Below are positions 34,039-45,747 of a stretch of 64,000 nt of DNA, piece by piece. The position numbers and the translations under genes were made by a program. The stretch comes from CBDDBK01 sp965225715 (lineage in GTDB: Bacteria; Bacteroidota; Bacteroidia; Cytophagales; Flammeovirgaceae): positions 124,001-188,000 of the forward strand of contig CBDDBK010000004.1 of assembly GCA_965225715.1 (NCBI GenBank), given 5' to 3'. The notes under the pieces are model-generated. The model did not search any database, was not told where the DNA came from, and saw nothing but the letters and a program-made list of their open reading frames with translations. Within the stretch, counting starts at the first letter, position 1. Every line of letters starts with the position of its first letter.

Positions 34039-34815
34039 ATGGACTATTTAAAAATTACGCCAAAAGGAAATTATACTGTTGTAGAAATGATTCGTCCTAA
34101 AGTAAATGCTCTTAATTTTCAAATGGTTGAAGAAATTAGGCGTGTTTTTCAACAATTAGAAACAGATGACCATATAGATGGAGTCATTTTAACAGGTTTA
34201 TCCGGTATATTTTCTGCAGGTTTAGATTTAGTTGAGTTATATGATTATGATAAGCCAAAAATGCGAGATTTCTTAATCGCTTTTAATGCGCTTCATCAAG
34301 AATTAGTTACTTTTAAAAAATTATTTATATGTTCTATAACAGGTCATTCACCTGCTGGTGGTACTGTCATTGCTATTACAGCAGATTATCGGATTATGGC
34401 AGAAGATGAAAAGTTTGGTATTGGATTGAATGAGGTTGCTGTTAATGTTCAAATTTCCACTGGTTTGATTAATAGCTATTCTTTTTGGCTTGGACAACAA
34501 CTTGCTTATCAATATATTTTAGGAGGGAAATTGTTTAATCCTAACCAAGCTTTAAAAGGTGGACTTATAGATGAAATTGCACCTCTTGATGAAGTTTTAC
34601 CAAAGGCAGAGAAACAGATGAAAAAGTATTTACAAGCTGATAAAACAATTTTAATGAATACAAAAGCCAAACTAAGAAAAAACTGGATAGATAGTTTTGA
34701 AAATATTGAATCTAAAAAAGAACTTGAACAGACTTTATCGGTTTGGTGGAGTCCAGAGGTTAGAGCTAAAATGGCGATGTTTATAAATTTTTTAAAAAAT
34801 AAATCGAAAACATAA
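34039..34815 (+). CDS. Enoyl-CoA hydratase/isomerase family protein
   Basis: A 258-residue crotonase-fold enzyme. The oxyanion-hole segments are seen: GVILTGLSGIFSAGLDLVEL near residue 50 and CSITGHSPAGGTVIAITADY near residue 97. The later IGLNEVAVNV lacks an obvious second glutamate of the classical hydratase pair, so isomerase or another acyl-CoA reaction is equally possible. It resembles the ECI1/peroxisomal-type isomerase group. Confidence 0.85.
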   Translation: MDYLKITPKGNYTVVEMIRPKVNALNFQMVEEIRRVFQQLETDDHIDGVILTGLSGIFSAGLDLVELYDYDKPKMRDFLIAFNALHQELVTFKKLFICSITGHSPAGGTVIAITADYRIMAEDEKFGIGLNEVAVNVQISTGLINSYSFWLGQQLAYQYILGGKLFNPNQALKGGLIDEIAPLDEVLPKAEKQMKKYLQADKTILMNTKAKLRKNWIDSFENIESKKELEQTLSVWWSPEVRAKMAMFINFLKNKSKT

Positions 34816-34860
34816 TTTTGATATATTTTTTGTTTGACACTTTTCCTATTTTAAAATCTT

Positions 34861-34954
34861 TTATAGCAAAGCTATTTTATTTTGCGAAACATTAAGTTTC
34901 AATACCAATAAGTTAGAATCCGAAAAACTTTCTTTTTCAAGCAATCTGAGTATA
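34861..34954 (-). repeat. Dispersed ~95-bp repeat, A type (inverted)
   Basis: TTATAGCAAAGCTATTTTAT at the left, AATACCAATAAGTTAGAATCC and GCAATCTGAGTATAA at the right: the reverse complement of the A-type copies. It ends 28 bp before the recX start. Confidence 0.85.
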
Positions 34955-34981
34955 ATCTTTTTACTGCAATACAATTAAAAT

Positions 34982-35463
34982 ATGCTGAATCTCAATATTC
35001 AAACGCTTAAAACTAAAATGGCGTGTTATTGTGCTTATCAAGAACGTTGCACTTGGGATGTAAAAAAAAACTTCAACATTTAGGGGCAACTACACCCGAA
35101 ATAGAAGAAGTGGTTGATTTCTTGAAAAAAGAACAGTTTTTAAATGAGAGGCGTTTTACAGAAATTTATGTAAAGAGTTATTTGAGACAAAAAAAATGGG
35201 GTAAGTTAAAAATTCGATATGCTTTAAAACAGAAGCAAATTTCTGAAAGCTTCATCGATGAAGCTTTAAAGTGTATAAAAGAAGAGGAATATTTGGAAAT
35301 CATAGAAAATATTTTACAAAACAAACAAAAACAATGGACTGCTTTAGAATGGGAAAGTCAAAAAATAAAACTTTATAATTTTTTTTTATCTAAAGGTTTT
35401 GAAAGCCAACTCATTTTAAAGTGTTTAAAAGACTTCAAAAACCGTATTCTTTTACCAAAATAA
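34982..35463 (+). pseudogene. recX: Regulatory protein RecX, frameshifted at A9
   Basis: The RecX N-terminus MLNLNIQTLKTKMACYCAYQ and ERCTWDVKK is read from the ATG at 34982. A run of nine A (35062-35070) then puts the frame onto a stop. With one extra A the reading is VKKKLQHLGATTPEIEEVVD and continues to 35463 with the typical NERRFTEIYVKSYLRQKKWG and KLKIRYALKQKQI helices. RecX inhibits RecA filament formation. Complete length would be about 160 residues. The shift may be a sequencing indel, a true lesion, or rescued by slippage. No recA is nearby. Confidence 0.88.
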
Positions 35464-36195
35464 CATTTTTAAAGCACCTACTAGCAGCATAATTAATATC
35501 AAATAGTTAATATATTTTTCTATATTTTTGCTCTTAACCATATATTTAGAAACAATCTTTGCCCCTAACCATTGTCCTAAGGCTAAAGCAATTCCTGGTT
35601 TCCAAGCAATTTGATTATTATAAATAAATACCATTAAAACAGGAAAGGTATATGTACTGATGATTATTAATTTTAAAGCTGTAGTTTTTAACAAAGAATA
35701 ATTGCAAAAAAGAGGGATTAAAGTAAGAATGATTAGGCCTACACCAACTTGAATAAACCCGCCATAAATACCAATTAAAAAAAATAAAACATAAAATATT
35801 TTACTCCGCTTTTTCAGATGTTTTGGCTTTTTAAATTTTAGTTTTTTTTTAAATAACATAAGCCCAAACAGAGCTAACATCATGAAACCAATAATATTTT
35901 TTAAGATAATTTCGGGAATATCTACCACAATAAAAGACCCTACTAAAGCTCCGGCTAAAATGATTAAAACTAATTTATATTCATTTTTCCAAGAAAATAA
36001 GCCCTTCCTAAAAAAACTATAAGCACCTGAACCTTGCTGTACCAATAGACCTAAACGATTTGTTCCATTAGCAATCCCAATAGGTATATTGAAAAATATC
36101 ATGGCACTAAGCGTAAAAATAGAAGCCCCACCAGCTAAAGTATTAACAATTGCAGCAGATATACCAACTAAAATATAGATTCCATACTCTATCAT
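35452..36195 (-). CDS. TauE/SafE family (sulfite exporter-like) membrane protein
   Basis: A 247-residue protein with about seven to eight membrane segments and the family pattern of two related halves. The N-terminal half has LAGGASIFTLSAMIFFNIPI and GIANGTNRLGLLVQQGSGAY; the second half has IGIYGGFIQVGVGLIILTLI. TauE/SafE proteins carry sulfur compounds or organic anions; the substrate here is unknown. It overlaps the end of recX by 12 bases, tail to tail. Confidence 0.9.
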   Translation of the reverse strand: MIEYGIYILVGISAAIVNTLAGGASIFTLSAMIFFNIPIGIANGTNRLGLLVQQGSGAYSFFRKGLFSWKNEYKLVLIILAGALVGSFIVVDIPEIILKNIIGFMMLALFGLMLFKKKLKFKKPKHLKKRSKIFYVLFFLIGIYGGFIQVGVGLIILTLIPLFCNYSLLKTTALKLIIISTYTFPVLMVFIYNNQIAWKPGIALALGQWLGAKIVSKYMVKSKNIEKYINYLILIMLLVGALKMLFW

Positions 36196-36534
36196 ATTAC
36201 ATTTTTATTTTATAGCATTGTAAGCTTTAATACCTCAAAAAATTGCTAAAAGTCATTGGTATTTTAAAACCTATTAACTAATTGGTTATAAATACTTTAA
36301 TTTTATATTTGAAGTTCATAATTTCTAATTATTGTTGCTTTGAGCTTATATTTTTTATTGAAAATAAGCGTTTTAATTGTTATTTTCATAATATACAATT
36401 TTAATTTAATCTTCGTATTTTAAATTTAATATATTTATAACTTTAGATTTTGTAAGTTAGCTCTTTGCTCTTCAAGATTATAACTTTTGTAATTTGTAAT
36501 TATTGATACTTGATTTTAAAATGATTCTATATCT
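36196..36534. other. 339-bp AT-rich intergenic region, nothing distinct
   Basis: Divergent spacer between the TauE and PrpF-like genes. No repeat copy, RNA or clear promoter was recognised. Confidence 0.4.
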
Positions 36535-37602
36535 ATGCAAAAGAAAATTGCTTGTACATTTATGCGCTCAGGAACTTCGCGAGGTCCTTATTTAGATTTA
36601 ACAACTTTACCCAAAGATATAAAAGATCGCGATGCGCTTTTACTGCGTATTATGGGTTCTAAAGATCCAAAACAAATTGATGGGCTTGGTGGGGGAACTT
36701 TTGTGACCAGTAAAGTTGTAATGGTCGGCCCTTCAGATAGAGCAGGTATAGATGTTAATTATTTATTTGCTCAGGTTATTGCTGATAAAGGAATTGTAGA
36801 TACAACACCAACCTGTGGAAACATGATGGCAGGTGTAGGTCCTTTTGCTATTGAAAAAGGTTGGGTAAAGGTAAATAATTCTGAAACTAAGGTTATGGTT
36901 TATAATTTTAATACTAAAGCTACTATTGAAATTATTGTTCAAACGCCAAATGGAGAAGTTAACTATACGCATGGCGATACCAAAGTTGATGGGGTCTTAG
37001 GTACAGGTGCCCCCATTATTATGAATTACTTTGATCTTGTTGGAGGTGCTACAGGTAAACTTTTCCCAACAGGAAATAGCAAAGATATTATTCATGGACT
37101 TGAAGTCTCAATTGTAGATGCTTCTAATCTTTTATTACTTATAAAGGCTGAAGGACTTGGATTAAATGGACTTGAAAACCAAACCTATTTTGAAAATAAT
37201 AAACAATTAATGCGTCAAATTGAGAATATACGTTTAGAAGCAGGGCTTAGAGCTGGTTTAGGTGATGTATCTAAAAGCGTTATTCCTAAAGTTGCTATTT
37301 TATCAATACCTCAAGAATGTGGATCTATTAAATCTCAGTATTTTACACCTCATACTTTACATCCTGCTCATGCTGTTAGTGGAGCAGTTTGTATTGCTAC
37401 TGCTTGTAAATCAGAAGGTACTATAGCTCATGAACTCGCTAAAACAAATCAAAAAAATATTGAAAAAATGATTATTGAACATCCTTCAGGTATTTTACCT
37501 GTTCAAATAGAAGTTAATGGAAAAGGAGACAGTTTTACCGTTGTTAAAGCGGGCACTTTAAGAACAGCCAGAAAAATCATGGATGGCTATGCTTACTATT
37601 AA
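36535..37602 (+). CDS. PrpF-family isomerase (4-oxalomesaconate tautomerase-like)
   Basis: A 355-residue protein of the PrpF/FldA family with the diaminopimelate-epimerase-like fold. It starts CTFMRSGTSRGPYLD (the SGTSRG motif binds substrate carboxylates), has TPTCGNMMAGVGPFAIEKGW near residue 90 with the catalytic-type cysteine, and TGAPIIMNYFD near residue 160. Substrates in the family include 2-methylaconitate and 4-oxalomesaconate. No methylcitrate genes are adjacent, so the exact substrate is open. Confidence 0.88.
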   Translation: MQKKIACTFMRSGTSRGPYLDLTTLPKDIKDRDALLLRIMGSKDPKQIDGLGGGTFVTSKVVMVGPSDRAGIDVNYLFAQVIADKGIVDTTPTCGNMMAGVGPFAIEKGWVKVNNSETKVMVYNFNTKATIEIIVQTPNGEVNYTHGDTKVDGVLGTGAPIIMNYFDLVGGATGKLFPTGNSKDIIHGLEVSIVDASNLLLLIKAEGLGLNGLENQTYFENNKQLMRQIENIRLEAGLRAGLGDVSKSVIPKVAILSIPQECGSIKSQYFTPHTLHPAHAVSGAVCIATACKSEGTIAHELAKTNQKNIEKMIIEHPSGILPVQIEVNGKGDSFTVVKAGTLRTARKIMDGYAYY

Positions 37603-37679
37603 AAAAATTAATTAAACCTCTTTAATTTAGACAAAGATAGCATTGCTAAGTAAAATGAGAATTGCTAATTTTTTACCTT

Positions 37680-37774
37680 TTATAGCAAAGCTATTTTATT
37701 TTGCGAAACGTTAAGTTTCAATACCAATAGGTTAGAATCCTATAAACTCTCTTTTTCAAATAACCTGAGTATAA
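37680..37774 (-). repeat. Dispersed ~95-bp repeat, A type (inverted)
   Basis: TTATAGCAAAGCTATTTTAT ... AATACCAATAGGTTAGAATC ... AACCTGAGTATAATT, nearly the exact reverse complement of 13762-13857. It ends 25 bp upstream of the ExbD gene. Confidence 0.85.
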
Positions 37775-37799
37775 TTATAACAACTAAAATAAAGTTTTC

Positions 37800-38192
37800 A
37801 TGAAATTTTCACTTAGTAATAAACCAGATCCTTCTTTCAACATGTCTTCTATGACAGACATGATTTTTTTGTTGTTAATTTTTTTTATGTTAACTTCAAA
37901 TTTTGTAACCCCTTCAGGATTAGATATTAAAATCCCCACAAGTAAAAGTGCTAAAAAAGTTATTCCTAAGGTAAATATTTCTGTTACAAAAGATTTACGT
38001 TACTATATTAATGAAGTAGAAGTACCTTATCAGCGTTTAGAAGATGAGCTAAAAATAATCTTGGGAAATGTAGAAGAAGGTGTAGTTGTTTTATCTGTAG
38101 ATAAAGATGTCCCAGTTCAATATTTAGTTAATGTAGCTGGTGTAGCAACTAGGCTAAAAGCTAAAGTTTCTATTTCGACTAGACCAGATTAA
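37800..38192 (+). CDS. ExbD/TolR family biopolymer transport protein
   Basis: A 130-residue protein with one N-terminal membrane helix containing the essential aspartate (SSMTDMIFLLLIFFMLTSNF, D at residue 20) and a periplasmic domain (VLSVDKDVPVQYLVNVAGVA). With an ExbB/TolQ stator it uses the proton gradient to energise outer-membrane processes. No exbB or tonB lies beside it; a dispersed repeat is directly upstream, so the original operon may be broken. Confidence 0.93.
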   Translation: MKFSLSNKPDPSFNMSSMTDMIFLLLIFFMLTSNFVTPSGLDIKIPTSKSAKKVIPKVNISVTKDLRYYINEVEVPYQRLEDELKIILGNVEEGVVVLSVDKDVPVQYLVNVAGVATRLKAKVSISTRPD

Positions 38193-38314
38193 AAATTTAA
38201 GGCTTCCAAATACAAGAACAAATACTCAAAAAAAATAGAAATATTTTGTCTAAGGATGTCTTAAAAAATGAATTTAATACGAATTTTTATTTTTCCCATT
38301 ATAATTTTTAAAAT

Positions 38315-39211
38315 ATGAATATATCTTTAAACACTAGGTCTTTATCCAAAAAAATGTTTTTGGCTTGGGGACTTTTTGTGCTTTTAGTTTTAATATGGGG
38401 ATCTTCGTTTATATTAATGAAAAGAGGCTTAGATGGTTTTCATCATTTACAAGTTACTGCTTTACGTATTTGTTTTGCTTGTATTGTCCTTATTACATTC
38501 ACACTTTCATTAAAAAAAATGAAAGACCTCCCACTTAAACATTGGAAGGTACTTTTAACGGTTGGTTTATGTGGTAATCTAATTCCTGGTACTATTTTTC
38601 CATTTATAGAAACTCGTATAGATAGTTCAATCGTGGCAATGCTAAATGCAATGACACCTATATTTACTTTCCTAATCGCATATTTTTGTTTTAGCTATAA
38701 AGCTAATATTAAGCAAGTTATTGGTGTTTCTTTAGGTATACTTGGCAGTATTAGTTTCACTCTTATTGATCATACTGGTTTTATGGTTTTTAAACCTTTT
38801 GCTCTTATGACGCTTATAGCTTGCTTAGGTTATGCTATAAGCACTATTGTAGCAAAAGAATATTTAAAAGATATTGATCCACTTCTAATTTCTACAACAG
38901 CTATCTTTTTTATTACACCATTAACAATAAGTTATTTATTTTCAACCGATTTTATAGAACGCCTACAGACTCCTGAAGGATTAAAAAGTTTTGGATATAT
39001 TGCCATTTTAGGTGTTTTTGGAACAGCGGTGGCAATGACTCTGTATCAAGTGTTGCTCAAGTTAGTAAGTCCTGTTTTTGCTTCTTCTACAACTTTTGTT
39101 ATTCCTTTAGTAGCATTAGCTTGGGGACTTTTTGATGGTGAAAAGTTTTTACATTTTCATATATTATCAATAGCTCTAATTTTGACAGGTGTTTATTTAA
39201 CAAAAAAATGA
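38315..39211 (+). CDS. EamA/DMT-superfamily permease
   Basis: A 298-residue membrane protein with ten hydrophobic segments in two EamA repeats. The first starts LVLIWGSSFILMKRGLDGFH with the typical WGSSF motif; the second includes TLIACLGYAISTIVAKEYLK and FGTAVAMTLYQVLLK. Members export metabolites or amino acids; the substrate is unknown. Confidence 0.92.
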   Translation: MNISLNTRSLSKKMFLAWGLFVLLVLIWGSSFILMKRGLDGFHHLQVTALRICFACIVLITFTLSLKKMKDLPLKHWKVLLTVGLCGNLIPGTIFPFIETRIDSSIVAMLNAMTPIFTFLIAYFCFSYKANIKQVIGVSLGILGSISFTLIDHTGFMVFKPFALMTLIACLGYAISTIVAKEYLKDIDPLLISTTAIFFITPLTISYLFSTDFIERLQTPEGLKSFGYIAILGVFGTAVAMTLYQVLLKLVSPVFASSTTFVIPLVALAWGLFDGEKFLHFHILSIALILTGVYLTKK

Positions 39212-39539
39212 ACTGTTTAACATTTCAACTAATCAATGAATAAATAGTTTTTTTGATCTTATTTTTGAATATATAAAATATTTATAACCAATATATATCA
39301 ATACAGTTTTTACCATAGTGAAAATAAATTTTTCAAAAAAAGATTATCTAAAGTTTGGAGTTTTCCTAAAGTTGTTTTAGCTTTGCACTTTCCTTTTTCT
39401 CTATATAGAGTTAAAGGGTATAGTTCATTGACAAGTGGGTAAAGTTTATTTTAGAGTAAGATCGAAAAGTCAATTTTAAGTGTATGTATTCAATAGGATA
39501 ATTCGGGATTTTCGGGTTGTATTTCATTAAAGAAATAAT
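39212..39539. other. 328-bp leader region of the 16S rRNA gene
   Basis: AT-rich upstream region of the rRNA gene. It contains TTGACA at 39428-39433, but no well-spaced -7 box was found. The rRNA promoter and 5' processing stem are expected here. Confidence 0.4.
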
Positions 39540-41093
<1,554 letters not shown>

Positions 41094-41184
41094 ATAGACT
41101 CTAAACAACTTGTTAAATGCTGTAGGTCTTATTGGCATACACAACCCACTTCTCTTTGATACTATATGTTTATTGGTTAATCAA

Positions 41185-41261
41185 GGGCTTATAGCTCAGG
41201 TGGTTAGAGCGCTACACTGATAATGTAGAAGTCGCTGGTTCGAGTCCAGCTAAGCCCACCA
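41185..41261 (+). tRNA. tRNA-Ile (GAT)
   Basis: Cloverleaf with acceptor GGGCTTA/TAAGCCC, anticodon loop CTGATAA (anticodon GAT), T arm CTGGTTCGAGTCCAG, and an encoded CCA. It lies 92 bp after the 16S gene, the normal spacer position. Confidence 0.96.
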
Positions 41262-41372
41262 GACCAATGACTATAACAAACTCTCTTCTTAATTTTAATA
41301 ATTTCCAGACATTATTTATTGTAAAATAAGAAATGATAAAAAAAGTATTTTTTATTTGTTTGATTCTTTCAG

Positions 41373-41828
41373 TTGGACAACTTAGGTTATACCCAACAAA
41401 AAATTGAATTTCTATGCACATTTGATTTTGCTTTTCAAATGTTAATGCTTCAATTTGCTTTTACTAAAAATTTAAACCATTATGTAACTGCCTATTATAT
41501 TCCCTCTGCATCTTGGATTGAAAATGGAAAATTCACTCAGCAACTTCTACTTATGACAAATTTAGATTTAGCAGATCTATATGCTAGAAAGTTTAGAAAA
41601 AAGATATATGAAAAAAAAATCAGTTCAAATTTAGATTTTTATAATGAAATTCATGTAGAAATAAATAAAAATTATCTTGATAAACAGTCTATAATATATA
41701 GTAAGGTTAGAAGTCAAGAAAATCCTGAATTATATTTACAATTAGAAATAGATAGTATTAATACAGAAATAGATCGACTTTATGAATTTTGCAAAAGCTG
41801 TAAACCGAAGAAAAAAAAGAAACGATAA
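41373..41828 (+). CDS. Unknown protein between tRNA-Ile and tRNA-Ala
   Basis: A reading frame of up to 151 codons, starting only at TTG, with a lysine-rich C-terminus (CKSCKPKKKKKR). An ATG at 41333 in another frame opens a good signal peptide (MIKKVFFICLILSVGQ), so the real gene may begin there and be broken by a one-base shift near 41385-41390. The predicted mature part is helical (LLLMTNLDLADLYARKFRKK). No family is recognised. Its place inside the rRNA spacer is unusual. Confidence 0.45.
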   Translation: MDNLGYTQQKIEFLCTFDFAFQMLMLQFAFTKNLNHYVTAYYIPSASWIENGKFTQQLLLMTNLDLADLYARKFRKKIYEKKISSNLDFYNEIHVEINKNYLDKQSIIYSKVRSQENPELYLQLEIDSINTEIDRLYEFCKSCKPKKKKKR

Positions 41829-42168
41829 ATAGTATAACAAAAAAGCAAATTTTTTTGTCATTATTTCAATTTATCTGGTGGACAATGATTTTAAACAAAA
41901 TTAAGTAATTCTGTACTCAAAACTATTATTCAAGATAGAGAGTTTAGAGAAAATTTAAAAAATTCTAAAAGTATTACAAAATTAAAAAGAAGAGATATAG
42001 GTACATAGTTAGGTCACTTGAAAAAAGGATTTTTAAAGGCTTTAACTCAATGGTATTTTGAAAATGACCATTTCTGAGATAAAAATAATAACCCAATAGA
42101 GATTTTTAATATTTGCAATTAATTTTATATATTTGTAAATTAGAGTTCAAGTTTACTTTGGATATTAT
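41829..42168. other. Gene-free rRNA-spacer stretch with one repeat
   Basis: Between the orphan frame and tRNA-Ala. Contains a B-type dispersed repeat at 42010-42095 and nothing else recognised. Confidence 0.5.
42010..42095 (+). repeat. Dispersed repeat, B type
   Basis: GGTCACTTGAAAAAAGGATTT, TTTAACTCAATGGTATTTTG and AAAATGACCATTTCTGAGAT, as in other B-type copies. Confidence 0.75.
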
Positions 42169-42242
42169 GGGGGATTAGCTCAGTTGGCTAGAGCATCTGT
42201 TTTGCATACAGAAGGTCATCGGTTCGAATCCGATATTCTCCA
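42169..42242 (+). tRNA. tRNA-Ala (TGC)
   Basis: Acceptor GGGGGAT pairs with ATTCTCC, the anticodon loop is TTTGCAT (anticodon TGC) and the T arm is TCGGTTCGAATCCGA. CCA is not encoded, unlike the nearby tRNA-Ile. In most Bacteroidota this tRNA follows tRNA-Ile within about 100 bp and precedes the 23S gene. Confidence 0.95.
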
Positions 42243-42569
42243 CAAAACTATTTTTTTGTTTACCCTCTGCTAATACCATTTTATAAAATCTTCATTTTCA
42301 ATTTTATCATAATGAAAACAAATATTGCATTTTTTTGTATGAGTAAAAAATAAAAATCTAAAAAAATAACTTTAATGCTCCCTTGTATAACCTTGCTATT
42401 AAAAATGAGTATAGAATATTTATTGATTGTAAAATACCTAAAAAATCCTTTTTCTATTTGAGATGACTATATTGGAAATAAAAAAATTAGGGTATTTATA
42501 AAAAAGCTGAACTATTGTTTATGTTTAGTATCTTAATTTTAAAAATTCATAATTGGTAATTCTTAATTT
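42243..42569. other. 327-bp stretch after tRNA-Ala with no 23S rRNA
   Basis: No 23S sequence is seen where it is expected. The stretch contains an inverted repeat copy at 42400-42471 and the upstream region of the nucleotide carrier gene. Confidence 0.6.
42400..42471 (-). repeat. Dispersed repeat, inverted, partial
   Basis: ACCTAAAAAATCCTTTTTCT and ATTTGAGATGACTATA are the reverse complement of the B-type start (compare the copy at 33418). Confidence 0.6.
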
Positions 42570-45500
42570 ATGTTTAAAAGAATTATTTTACAAACTATAC
42601 GTGCTGAAGAAGAAGATTGGTTACATAGTAAACACCTTTTGCTTATGGGGGCTTTTATGGGAATTTTTGTAGCAACCTATACAACAGCTATCAATGTAGT
42701 TTTCTTAGAATACTTGGACGAAAAAAACCTTCTTACCGTATGCTATTTTTGCACAAGGTATAATTGGAATTATTAGCTCATTGTTCTTTAATAAAGCTGG
42801 TAAAGTACTTAGTTTCAAAACTATCGGGAGAAGAACACTTTTTTGTCTTATCATTATAACGGCCACTGTTATGATTGGGGTTAATTTTACATCCAGTAGA
42901 ATTATCATTTTCATAGGTTATGCTCTTATTCTGCCTTGTAATACCTTATTAGTAATTATTTTTTGGGATACCTTTAACCGTATTTTTTCTTTAAGAAAAG
43001 TTAAGCAATTAGTATCAGGTATTGACAGTGGACAGGCGATATCAAGTATCATAAGTTATTTTTCTATTCCATTTATTATCTATTTCTTGCCTTCAAGTAC
43101 TTATATTTTAATTCTTTCGGTCTTATCTTTATTAGGTTATACTTATGAACTTATTTACATTCAAAATAATTTTGAATATATAGAAGTAGAAAAAAAAAAC
43201 CAAGAAAATACCAATACAATTCCTCAAATTGCTAAAGGCAATTTTAAAAAATATTTGAATATTCTGAGTATTTTTATTATACTTTCTCTTTTTGCTGCTT
43301 CTTTTGTCGAATATTCTTTTTTAATCGTTATTACTGACCAATTTCCCAGTGAAAAAAACTTGACCAATTTTTTATCTTTTTTGGGTGGTATGATTGTGAT
43401 AAGTTCTTTTTTAATTCAAGTTTTTTTAAATGATTTAATATTAGATAATTTTGGTTTAAGAATTAGTTTGCTTATTGTTCCAGTTATTATTTTTGTAGTT
43501 TCTATAGTCAGTATTGTTATAGAATTTACACTTCCTCAAGATTCTCGGTTATTACTTTTTTTATTTATCTTTTTATCGATGAACCATCTTTTGGTATCTT
43601 CTTTACGAGATGCTTTAGAATATCCTAGTATCAAATACTATTTTTTTGTTTTGCCTATATCGATTCGTTTTACCGAACAAAATAGAATTGATGGTGTGGT
43701 TCGTTTAACAGGTTTAGCGGTAGCGGGTTTATTTATGTTTTTTCTCAATCAATTTGAAGGACTTACCATTGTTCATAACAGTTATGCTTTGGTTGTAATT
43801 GCTATTATTTGGGCTTTTGTTAATCATAAATTATTTATTCAATACCAAGAAAAACTTAAAGAAGGGCTTTTATTAGCTTTGAACAGACCCTATAAAACAG
43901 ATCATTTACATCAAATATATATTTACTTTTTAAAAACAGTAAAAGTTCAAGATTATCTTTTAAACATATTTAAAAACTTTAGTTATACACTTTTAAAAGA
44001 TACTATAGATGATGCTTTAAATTTTATCTTAAAAGATAAAGAAATTAAAATTCAAGATTTACAAAATAAGACTATTGAAAATTTAATTTACTCTTCTAAT
44101 AGATATTTACGTTTAAAAAGCCTGGAGAAAATAAAGAAAAAACCTAATCCAGAAAATCTAAAATACTTAAGCCGTTTGTTTACCGATATTGACCCATATG
44201 TTAAAAAAAAGGTTTTTATTGTGGCAGCCGAATTAGATTACGAACCTACTCTAGCCATACTTGCCGAATATTTTGATAAAACTTTTTACACAAATGTAGT
44301 TTTTGAAGCTTTTGCTATTTTTAAAAATAAAGCTATTCCCTTTTTAGATCGTATTTTTAATACTTCTAATGATCAAGTTATTTTAAAAAATATTGTCAAA
44401 TTAATGGGTTATATTGGTACAAAAGAAGCTATTTTCTGGCTAAATGAAAAATCTAATTATCCCAATAAAGATGTGAATAACAAGGTTGTATCGGAATTGG
44501 CTATTTTAGATCAAAAAGTATCTGTAAACCAAAAAGTATGGGCAAAAAATAAAGTCCGCAATAAAATTACTGATTTGTTATGGACAATCTATATGTTAAG
44601 TTTAATAGAAAAGAAAAAAGACTATGAACAATTAGCTCAAACAGTCTATTATGAATCAAGATTACATTTAGAGCAAATTTTTAACTTACTCAAAATTGTA
44701 TATGGAAGCCAAAGTATAGATTTGGTCAAACAAAACTATTTACTAAACACACCTGACACTGTTTCTTATGCCCTTGAGCTACTGAATATAATTGTAGAAA
44801 ACGATTTAAAAATAACCCTTTTACCCGCTTTAGATGATATGTCAAATAAGGATAAAATTAGACGGGTTGCTACCCGTTATGGTATTGCTTTATTTGAACT
44901 TGAAAAAAGTGATAACTTTTGGCGTTTTATTTTTGGAATTAACCACAGTCCTATAACCCATTGGATTAAAATATTGGCATTAGAATGTTATCTTATGGAA
45001 AATTTAACTCTACCCATTTCAAATTCGGTCTTAGGCCTAATTCAGCATCCTAAATATAGTATTGCTGAAACAGCAGCTTGGGTCATTTTAACTATAGATA
45101 AACCAACTCAGGATAGCATACTTTCTACTTTACCAAAAGCAAGACAAAACTATTTGCGCTACCGTTTTAACCTAAAACAGAGATGGAGCTTTGGAATTCC
45201 AATATTAAAAATAGAACAAGTAAGGTGGTTAGAACAATTATTACTTTTTAGAGGTTTTCAACCTTATCTATTGCTAAATATTGCTGAAATATCAAAATTA
45301 AACCATTATCCAAATCAGCATATTTTATTCGAACAAATTTTTCATGAAGAATATATTTTCATATTGGTAGAAGGAAAAATTAAAGCAACTAGAGAAGATG
45401 GTACAGACTATATTATTCAGGAAAATAATCAACTCCTTTTTGATATAGAAGCTGACAAGTATCCTCAAAATTTAGTAACTTTAGAAGATACTTGGATTTA

Positions 45501-45603
45501 TGAAATAGAAAAAAGTCGTTTGTATTTACTTTTTAAGCATTATCCAGATATTTTTGATTTATTTTTGAATAATCTTCAAACATTTATTCATACAGATGCT
45601 TAA
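42570..45603 (+). pseudogene. Npt-like nucleotide carrier with HEAT repeats and cNMP-binding domain, frameshifted at A7
   Basis: About 1,010 codons in two frames. The first (42570-42776) encodes RAEEEDWLHSKHLLLMGAFM and a membrane helix, then shifts at seven A (42721-42727). With six A it reads LDEKTFLPYAIFAQGIIGII and continues to 45603. The region up to residue ~430 has about 12 membrane segments as in ADP/ATP translocases of the Npt/NTT type. Residues ~480-860 are HEAT-like helices (LKYLSRLFTDIDPYVKKKVF). The C-terminus (about 880-1000) resembles a cyclic-nucleotide-binding domain (EEYIFILVEGKIKATREDGT). Such fusions occur in free-living Bacteroidota too. The carrier substrate is inferred. 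Confidence 0.82.
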
Positions 45604-45747
45604 TCTACCTAATCTATATGAAGCAAAATCTTCCGGTTATCTTTTTATTTAAATTTTTTGGAAAAATGAATAGCCTCAATCTATAACCAATTGAAGTAGT
45701 TTTTCAGTTTGACATGATTCAAATTTATAAAAGTTATTAAAATATAT

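Noticed and set aside
39428..39462. TTGACA-based promoter for the 16S gene
   Set aside because: No -7 or -10 element at a suitable distance was found, so I do not list it as a promoter.
41212..41421. A 69-codon minus-strand frame ending GLAGLEPATSTLSV
   Set aside because: It is antisense to tRNA-Ile; such peptides are common false genes over tRNAs.
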